From the NCBI GenBank assembly GCA_016714565.1, contig JADKDM010000001.1, positions 1-64,000 on the forward strand: 64,000 bases of DNA, read 5' to 3'. The stretch is from Candidatus Villigracilis propinquus (GTDB lineage Bacteria > Chloroflexota > Anaerolineae > Anaerolineales > Villigracilaceae). This document shows, piece by piece, positions 58,984-64,000 of the stretch. Numbering within the stretch: position 1 is the first letter of the stretch; each line of letters begins with the position of its first letter. The position numbers and the translations under genes were made by a program. The notes under the pieces were generated by a model. That model was not told where the DNA came from and made no database searches. It was given only the letters and a program-made list of their open reading frames with translations.

Positions 58984-60066
58984 CTACTGTTCTATTCTAT
59001 TATATTTCCTCAACACATCCACCAAACCATCGTGCGGCAAAGCTTTGATGCTGACTCCCTGATGCCCGTCCATATCTTCTGCGGCGATCATGGCGTTGAT
59101 GATGGCTTCTTCGGTGGCGTAGGCTGTCGAAGAGAGGATCGGGTCAATGTGGTCGTTGGATAGGGCTTGAATAGTGGATAAGCCCATCGCGTCTCCATGT
59201 GCGGCTTGCGGATTGGCTGTGGAGAAGGCGAGGAAAATATCGCCAGAGCCGTTGCCTCCCAGGCTGCCCGTGCGTGCCATGCCGATGGCTGCGCGTTTTG
59301 CAACCCGCTTGAGTTGATGGGGGAGCAGCGGTGCATTCGTGCCGATGATGACGATCAACGAGCCATCATCCTGCCTGAACGGATTTTCTCCATTGGTAAG
59401 CGGCGCGGAGTCTTTGAAGTGTTGTCCCAACGGCACGCCCGCAACTGTCAATTGATAGCGCCTGCCGAAGTTGGCTTGCACCAACGCACCTACCGTCCAG
59501 CCGCCGAGTTTCTCGGGCAGCTTGCGTGAAGATGTCCCTGTGCCGCCTTTGAATTCATAGCACAGCATTCCTGTTCCGCCGCCGACATTGCCTTCTTCGA
59601 TCACGCCGCTGGTGGCAGAATCTAATGCCTGAAAAACATGCCCTTCGTTGACATGAAATCCATTCATGTCATTCAGCCATGCATCCGCAGTTTCGGCCAC
59701 CACAGGACACGACCATTTTTGATACAACGAATCAGTCTTCACCTGCCACGCAATGATCGTGTCACGAACTATGCCCACACTGTGCGTGTTTGTAATTCCG
59801 ATCGGCCCTTCCAGCAGGCCGCCTTCTTCGATCCATGCCGCGCCTGTCATTTCACCGTTACCGTTAAATGAATGCACGCCTGCATAAACAGGCGTGTGAT
59901 CTTTCGCTCCATGCGGGTGGATGATGGTCACGCCCGTCCGCGCTGATTGGCCGTGGATCACAGTGGAATACCCAACGGTCACTCCCGGCACATCTGTGAT
60001 CGCGTTGAACTCGCCAGTGCTGCCTTCAAACGGAATCCCCAGATCTCGCGCACGTACTTTTTTCAT
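58984..60066 (-). CDS. P1/S58 family aminopeptidase (DmpA-like)
   Basis: 360 residues from ATG 60066, which overlaps the upstream stop (ATGA). An autoprocessing Ntn-type hydrolase: opening RARDLGIPFEGSTGEFNAIT and DVPGVTVGYSTV, then EEGNVGGGTGMLCYEFKGGT and GTSSRKLPEKLGGWTVGALV, where the chain is cut before a Ser in TSSR (near 177-179) to give two subunits. DmpA relatives release N-terminal D- and L-amino acids or beta-peptides. Paired with an ATP-grasp gene, which may link peptide making and breaking; that is inference. Confidence 0.9.
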   Translation of the reverse strand: MKKVRARDLGIPFEGSTGEFNAITDVPGVTVGYSTVIHGQSARTGVTIIHPHGAKDHTPVYAGVHSFNGNGEMTGAAWIEEGGLLEGPIGITNTHSVGIVRDTIIAWQVKTDSLYQKWSCPVVAETADAWLNDMNGFHVNEGHVFQALDSATSGVIEEGNVGGGTGMLCYEFKGGTGTSSRKLPEKLGGWTVGALVQANFGRRYQLTVAGVPLGQHFKDSAPLTNGENPFRQDDGSLIVIIGTNAPLLPHQLKRVAKRAAIGMARTGSLGGNGSGDIFLAFSTANPQAAHGDAMGLSTIQALSNDHIDPILSSTAYATEEAIINAMIAAEDMDGHQGVSIKALPHDGLVDVLRKYNRIEQ

Positions 60067-60944
60067 ACATTCTCCTTGGCAATTTTTACGAGCTGTCTTG
60101 CGATACATTCCATAATTTCATCGGGCACACCGTCCATGGCCTGGCTTTGCACGCGTGTATCAATTTCATCGTTGACATAATCCACGACGACGAATTCATC
60201 AGCGAGGGCGATCTCTGTAGAAAACCAATCCAACTTACAGATGGAAGCGATGCGCTTCGTCACATCCCTTAGCCTGCTCAGACCAAATTGGGCTTCATCC
60301 TCCGCTGTGACAGGCTGGTAGATGTGCGTCTCGGTATTCCACCAGCAGGGATGCGTCTCCCCATTGGCGTAAAAAATGCGGAACCATGCGGGTGTGTCAT
60401 TGATGATGCGCGGTGTGACGTGTGCCTGAACCAGATATTTCTGCTCAGGGAATTCCATGCGCGCCTTCAAAATTTGATCCACTGTATTTGCGCCGAGAAC
60501 CACGCCTTCGCCTCCGCCGCCATTGGACGGCTTGATGACGAAATTTTCGCCCAGCGGAGTCAGATCAATTTCTGGAATTACCGGTTGTTCGAGAAATGGC
60601 GGCAGCAGAATTGTGTGAGGCGAATACACCCCAGCATTGATCAGCTCAAGGTGCATGGTGGCTTTGTCTTCCGACCAAAGAGAAACTTCGATGGGGTTGA
60701 TGCGCCGCGCGCCAAACTCCCGCGCCCAGCGGGGGATCGGCTCAAAAATGGCTTCACCCTGTCCGCGGTGGAGCAGGGTTTTGAAGGTCAGCACCCCTTT
60801 GTAAAGAGCGGTAATGGATTCGAGCAGGTTGTCGGGCTTGATCTGCCAGAGCGAAATTCCCTCTTCGATGCAGGCTCTTTCCACCATTCCCACGAAAACA
60901 TCATCATATTCCCAGTACCAGGGCAGGCATAAGTCGTATCGCAT
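60063..60944 (-). CDS. ATP-grasp-like protein
   Basis: 293 residues from ATG 60944 (MRYDLCLPWYWEYDD). The frame upstream runs through the heptad repeat at 60996-61023 and has no convincing start. The ATP-grasp lid is NFVIKPSNGGGGEGVVLGA (about 155-173), with downstream LVQAHVTPRIINDTPAWFRI and FFVVVDYVNDEID-like residues (EFVVVDYVNDEID) for Mg binding. Such enzymes ligate a carboxylate to an amine or thiol. The stop overlaps the start of the DmpA-like gene, so the two are co-translated. Confidence 0.75.
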   Translation of the reverse strand: MRYDLCLPWYWEYDDVFVGMVERACIEEGISLWQIKPDNLLESITALYKGVLTFKTLLHRGQGEAIFEPIPRWAREFGARRINPIEVSLWSEDKATMHLELINAGVYSPHTILLPPFLEQPVIPEIDLTPLGENFVIKPSNGGGGEGVVLGANTVDQILKARMEFPEQKYLVQAHVTPRIINDTPAWFRIFYANGETHPCWWNTETHIYQPVTAEDEAQFGLSRLRDVTKRIASICKLDWFSTEIALADEFVVVDYVNDEIDTRVQSQAMDGVPDEIMECIARQLVKIAKENV

Positions 60945-60995
60945 GGGGGCGATTATAGTCGAAGGCTTGCCCTGAGCCAGTCGAAGGTCGTGCGT

Positions 60996-61023
60996 GTTTG
61001 ACTTTTGACCTTCGACTTTCGAC
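60996..61023. repeat. four-unit 7-bp repeat
   Basis: GTTTGAC, TTTTGAC, CTTCGAC, TTTCGAC. It sits between the divergent ATP-grasp and SlyD genes and is similar to the block inside the DUF1786 gene at 5691. A neighbouring palindromic piece (GAAGGCTTGCC..., near 60961) belongs to another common intergenic repeat type. Confidence 0.6.
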
Positions 61024-61074
61024 TCGGTCAATCACTGGTAAAATGGACGCACAAATTTTTCAAAAGGATAATAA

Positions 61075-61563
61075 ATGAGCAAAGATTCAGTACAGGATGG
61101 TTTGGTAGTTTCGATGGAATACAAATTAACCGTGGACGGAGAAGTTCTCGACTCCTCTGACGGCGCAGGCCCTTTGCAATTCCTCGTGGGGTATGGAAAC
61201 ATCATTCCCGGTTTGGAAAAGGAAATGATGGGCATGAAGATCGGTGACAGCAAGGATGTGGTGGTACAACCTGAAGACGGCTACGGCGAATTTGACGACG
61301 AGGCTTTCATGGATGTGCCGCGCACCGAATTCCCCGAAGATATGAAGTTGGAAGAAGGCATGGAATTACATGTCACTGACGAAGATGGACAGCATCAGGC
61401 TGCCTTCGTCTCCAGTTTTGACGATAAATCTGTGCAGTTGGATTTCAATCATCCACTGGCTGGTGCGGAATTGCATTTCTCCGTCAAAGTGGTTGACTTG
61501 CGCGAGCCGACCGAGGAAGAACTTGATCACGGCCATGTGCATGAAGAAGGCCATCATCACTAG
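61075..61563 (+). CDS. slyD: FKBP-type peptidyl-prolyl isomerase, SlyD-like
   Basis: 162 residues. FKBP part: VSMEYKLTVDGEVLDSSDG, LQFLVGYGNIIPGLEKEMMG, DVVVQPEDGYGEFDDEAF; insert-in-flap domain about 75-125; then LAGAELHFSVKVVDLREPTE and a His-rich tail (HGHVHEEGHHH) for metal binding. It folds proteins and may carry nickel. The start has AAAGGA; followed by a terminator. Confidence 0.92.
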   Translation: MSKDSVQDGLVVSMEYKLTVDGEVLDSSDGAGPLQFLVGYGNIIPGLEKEMMGMKIGDSKDVVVQPEDGYGEFDDEAFMDVPRTEFPEDMKLEEGMELHVTDEDGQHQAAFVSSFDDKSVQLDFNHPLAGAELHFSVKVVDLREPTEEELDHGHVHEEGHHH

Positions 61564-61570
61564 AATTTGT

Positions 61571-61605
61571 AAAAACGCTCCCGATCAAATCGAGAGCGTT
61601 TTTTT
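61571..61605. terminator. bidirectional terminator between slyD and dedA-like genes
   Basis: Arms AAAAACGCTC and GAGCGTTTTT with an inner CGA/TCG pair; the stop of the DedA gene (minus) lies inside it. Confidence 0.85.
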
Positions 61606-62178
61606 CTTTTCCTGCCAATTCCAAACTTGTTTTATTCCGATGATGAAGAATACGACGCCCAGAACCACACCGCCAAAATTACTCAAAAATTCGCTGACCA
61701 CTTCCCATTGGCTGCCGAATAAATATCCAAGCCCGCCATAGCCCAAGATCCAAACGAGTTCACCAATCAGGTCGTAGATAAAGAATTTTCTGAAAGGAAA
61801 GCCCGTTGTCCCTGAAAGCAGGTTGATTGGGAGTGCAATGGCAGTGACCAGAAAGCGCGAAAAGAAAATGGACAGGGGTCCCCATTTACGAAAAGATTCT
61901 TCCGCTTGCAGCCATTGGGGCGTTCTGCTGAAACGTTTTAAAACCTTGTCACGCGAATAATATCCAAATGAATAGCTGATGCTGTCGCCGATGACCACGC
62001 TGATGATACTGATCAGGGCGGCGGTTTCCCAGGGTAGAACACCCTGCCTTGCAAATGCGCCTGCTGCAATGACGATGACCGTGCATGGCAGAGGCACACC
62101 CAACCCACCGATGAATACGATGATCCCAAGCAGTGGCGCGCCATAGTTAATGACTTGTGTAAGGAGAAATTCGTCCAT
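61585..62178 (-). CDS. DedA family membrane protein
   Basis: 197 residues. VFIGGLGVPLPCTVIVIAAG, GDSISYSFGYYSRDKVLKRF, FRKWGPLSIFFSRFLVTAIA and the segment NLLSGTTGFPFRKFFIYDLI are typical of DedA/SNARE-associated proteins (VTT domain), with five or so hydrophobic segments. Relatives are lipid flippases or scramblases (undecaprenyl phosphate, phosphatidylethanolamine). Third gene of obgE - small protein - dedA; the start lies 11 nt after the upstream stop. Confidence 0.9.
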   Translation of the reverse strand: MDEFLLTQVINYGAPLLGIIVFIGGLGVPLPCTVIVIAAGAFARQGVLPWETAALISIISVVIGDSISYSFGYYSRDKVLKRFSRTPQWLQAEESFRKWGPLSIFFSRFLVTAIALPINLLSGTTGFPFRKFFIYDLIGELVWILGYGGLGYLFGSQWEVVSEFLSNFGGVVLGVVFFIIGIKQVWNWQEKKKTLSI

Positions 62179-62189
62179 GCTGAATTGTT

Positions 62190-62597
62190 CTATGGTGCGG
62201 CTGGTGGTTCGGGCGGGGCGGGCGCTGTCAGTGCAGTTTGATGCGCAAGGATTACAGCCTTGACCGTTTTCAGAACGTATCCATCCTGGCCGGGGTAAAA
62301 GTCATCATTCAATTGTTTAAGGCTTTTCCGATGATTTTCCTCACCTGAAATTTCGAGTGCTTCAAAAATGACATCCGGGGGGACTTCATAGCCTTGTGAA
62401 ATGAATGGAACGGTCATCCAGTCTTCGATCTTTTCCACATCGGTTTCCACCACTTCGCCGTGGGGAGGTGGGCGGTGCCCGTCGAATTTTCTAAAGGCGC
62501 GCAGGGCGCGTATTCCAAAGAAGATTGTGAATAGTACACCGAGGATAATAAGCGCAATGACCAGCGCTTTTTGTTTTGGGTTTGTATTTGCTGACAT
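62190..62597 (-). CDS. small single-pass membrane protein, unrecognised
   Basis: 135 residues. One transmembrane helix (about 9-29), then a basic stretch (RALRAFRKFDGHRPPP), and a soluble part with VEKIEDWMTVPFISQGYEVP, PPDVIFEALEISGEENHRKS and a Pro/Ala tail. I recognise no family, but the soluble part has the feel of a small helical domain (a conserved-looking WMTVPFIS..Y.VP..). Lies between obgE and dedA in one transcript (6 nt after the obgE stop). Confidence 0.75.
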   Translation of the reverse strand: MSANTNPKQKALVIALIILGVLFTIFFGIRALRAFRKFDGHRPPPHGEVVETDVEKIEDWMTVPFISQGYEVPPDVIFEALEISGEENHRKSLKQLNDDFYPGQDGYVLKTVKAVILAHQTALTAPAPPEPPAAP

Positions 62598-62603
62598 GGA
62601 TGA

Positions 62604-63869
62604 TTAATCCTGCCACTCCAATTCGAAATCGCCGATGAATACCGTTTCGCCTTCCTGAATGCCTGCATTGCGAAGGGCTTTGTCCACACCGAGATGACCC
62701 ATTAACTTCTGGAACCTACGGATGGAACCGTCATGTTCCCAATAGGTCATCTTTGCGGCGCGTTCAATTGCCACGCCGGTGATACGCCAATCGCCGCTTT
62801 CCTCGTGGATAACCTCAAATTGATTCGGATCCACATCGGGTTTGTAAACGGGGAGTGCTTCCTCTTCCAGCACTTCGGCGGGTAATTCCTGCAATTGTCT
62901 GTAGGCAGATACCAAAATGTCACGCGTGTTTGTGCGTGCCATTGCCGAGGCTGTGATCAAATCGATATTTTTATTCTTGAAACTGGCGGTAATTTCTGCG
63001 AGCCGTTCCAGTACATCGGGCTGGTCGATCTTGTTCAGCACAACGATCTGCGGTTTTTTGCCAAGCTTGGTGTCGAAGAGCGAAAGCTCGGTATTGATCT
63101 GGCTATAATCTGCCAGCGGATCTTCGGATTGCCCGTCGATCATGTGGATGAGCACACGGGTGCGTTGAATGTGGCGCAGGAAGTCGTGGCCGAGGCCAGC
63201 GCCTTCCGCCGCGCCTTCAATGAGGCCGGGGATGTCAGCCATCACAACGGTGGTGTCGTCGTCAATATTTGCCACGCCAAGATTCGGTTCAAGAGTGGTG
63301 AACGGGTACGCGCCGATCTTTGGCTTGGCATTCGTCAGCACCGAGAGCAGGGTCGATTTTCCAGCGTTGGGAAGGCCGATGATACCAATATCAGCTATCA
63401 GCTTAAGTTCGAGGCGCAGTGCTTTTTCCTCGTGCGGTTCGCCGCGTTCGGCAGTTCGGGGAGCCTGATTGCGCGAATTCACAAAATGCTGGTTGCCGCG
63501 TCCGCCGCGCCCGCCTTTGCAGACGGTGAGTCGCTGGCCGGGGTCGGTCAGGTCGCCGAGCAGTGCGCCTGTTTCTGCATCGTAGATGACCGTGCCGGGC
63601 GGCACGGAAATAATGAGGTCTTCTGCGCCGCGTCCGGTCATTTGCGAGCCGCCGCCGTTTTTGCCTGGGTTCGCTGCAAACTTTTCGTTTTTCCGAAACG
63701 CCGAAAGCGTGTTGAGAGTGGCCTTCACTTCAAAGACAACGTCGCCGCCCTTGCCGCCATCACCGCCATCGGGTCCGCCCAACGGCACGAACTTCTCACG
63801 GCGGAAATGCACCATGCCATCGCCGCCTTTGCCTGATTTTACGAATATATTAACTTGATCTATAAACAT
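62604..63869 (-). CDS. obgE: GTPase Obg
   Basis: Essential ribosome-assembly GTPase. 421 residues: glycine-rich Obg fold (about 1-155, SGKGGDGMVHFRREKFVPLG, GGDGGKGGDVVF), G domain (G1 GLPNAGKSTLLSVL, G3 MADIPGLIEGAAEG, G4 VVLNKIDQPD), and a C-terminal OCT domain (about 345-421, ESGDWRITGVAIERAAKMTY, GIQEGETVFIGDFELEW) found in part of the family. The start at 63869 is the usual MFIDQVNI; Shine-Dalgarno poor. Heads a transcript with the small membrane protein and the DedA gene. Confidence 0.96.
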   Translation of the reverse strand: MFIDQVNIFVKSGKGGDGMVHFRREKFVPLGGPDGGDGGKGGDVVFEVKATLNTLSAFRKNEKFAANPGKNGGGSQMTGRGAEDLIISVPPGTVIYDAETGALLGDLTDPGQRLTVCKGGRGGRGNQHFVNSRNQAPRTAERGEPHEEKALRLELKLIADIGIIGLPNAGKSTLLSVLTNAKPKIGAYPFTTLEPNLGVANIDDDTTVVMADIPGLIEGAAEGAGLGHDFLRHIQRTRVLIHMIDGQSEDPLADYSQINTELSLFDTKLGKKPQIVVLNKIDQPDVLERLAEITASFKNKNIDLITASAMARTNTRDILVSAYRQLQELPAEVLEEEALPVYKPDVDPNQFEVIHEESGDWRITGVAIERAAKMTYWEHDGSIRRFQKLMGHLGVDKALRNAGIQEGETVFIGDFELEWQD

Positions 63870-63976
63870 TTTTTCTGTCCAATCGGCTTGTATTATAAGG
63901 TATGAACGCGAAACGCGCCGATACTGGCTGATTTTGTTGTATGATGGATTTAAGATGAATTTTGGGAGGTGCTTTG

Positions 63977-64000
63977 ATGACTGAAATCCCCGCTTCTTTT
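63977..64000 (+). CDS. start of a gene cut by the window edge
   Basis: ATG 63977 with GGGAGGT 6-12 nt upstream, followed by TEIPASF to the end of the window. Divergent from obgE. Too short to identify. Confidence 0.5.

Noticed and set aside
1..64000. rRNA, tRNA, insertion sequences, prophage
   Set aside because: None could be recognised: no CCA-ending cloverleaf-like stretches, no transposase or integrase motifs, no rRNA core sequences.

Overview
The window reads as a chromosomal segment of a free-living bacterium, most likely a member of the Chloroflexota (class Anaerolineae). This is inference from the gene mix, with no marker gene to confirm it: secreted lipoproteins with Thr/Pro-rich spacers, cohesin- and dockerin-bearing surface proteins, a two-subunit glycine decarboxylase (gcvPA/gcvPB), rnc-smc adjacency, a PrsA-like foldase with a Thr-Pro linker, and no outer-membrane genes. 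Coding density is high. I saw no rRNA, tRNA, CRISPR array, insertion sequence or prophage.

Layout. 1-2150: a cut-off DUF559 endonuclease-like gene and an AT-rich, frame-broken AIPR-type defence gene. 2261-6960: glmS, decayed remnants including a VOC-fold gene, a DUF1786 protein and a ferritin-like/VIT1 iron transporter. 7056-12157: lipoprotein with a papain-like triad, methyltransferase, anchored alpha/beta hydrolase, an unrecognised protein, DinB. 12245-15895: gcvH-gcvPA-gcvPB under a tandem glycine riboswitch. 15977-27000: sulfatase, ftsH, a lipoprotein joining a VHL-beta domain to a metzincin-like protease, acyl-CoA ligase, miaA, HD-domain protein, aldo/keto reductase. 27058-34201: rnc-smc, PrsA-like foldase, rpsF-ssb-rpsR. 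34462-40176: PHP protein, secG, peptide-type binding protein, M20 dipeptidase, DUF1385. 40370-45800: a very large sensor kinase and two receivers, the first lacking its beginning. 46252-50642: three secreted proteins with cohesin-like and dockerin domains, one with an M23 peptidase and one membrane-anchored. 50683-64000: PD-(D/E)XK nuclease, NYN protein, ABC-F ATPase, GcvR-like ACT protein, an ABC exporter operon, DmpA-type aminopeptidase with an ATP-grasp partner, SlyD-like PPIase, DedA, obgE.

The most striking non-coding signal is a set of small repeats scattered through the window. (1) Palindromes with 11-15 bp arms around a TTA loop occur as 3' hairpins, and two of them lie in frame inside smc (in the hinge) and inside the nuclease gene. 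(2) Degenerate arrays with a 7-bp period lie at about ten intergenic places, often as inverted halves around terminators, and twice as exactly 42 bp (14 codons) inside the DUF1786 gene. A related 8-bp-period array forms a long variable arm of the second glycine aptamer. (3) A larger dispersed palindrome supplies the C-terminal tail of RNase III. Several genes (AIPR, VOC, ABC-F) carry frameshifts, some at homopolymers, so both real decay and residual sequencing error must be considered.

Functional links: gcvHPaPb and the GcvR-like ACT protein both concern glycine; FtsH, the PrsA-like foldase, SecG, SlyD and the surface proteins concern export and protein quality; the sensor kinase lies directly upstream of the cohesin/dockerin cluster and could regulate it, but that is only proximity.
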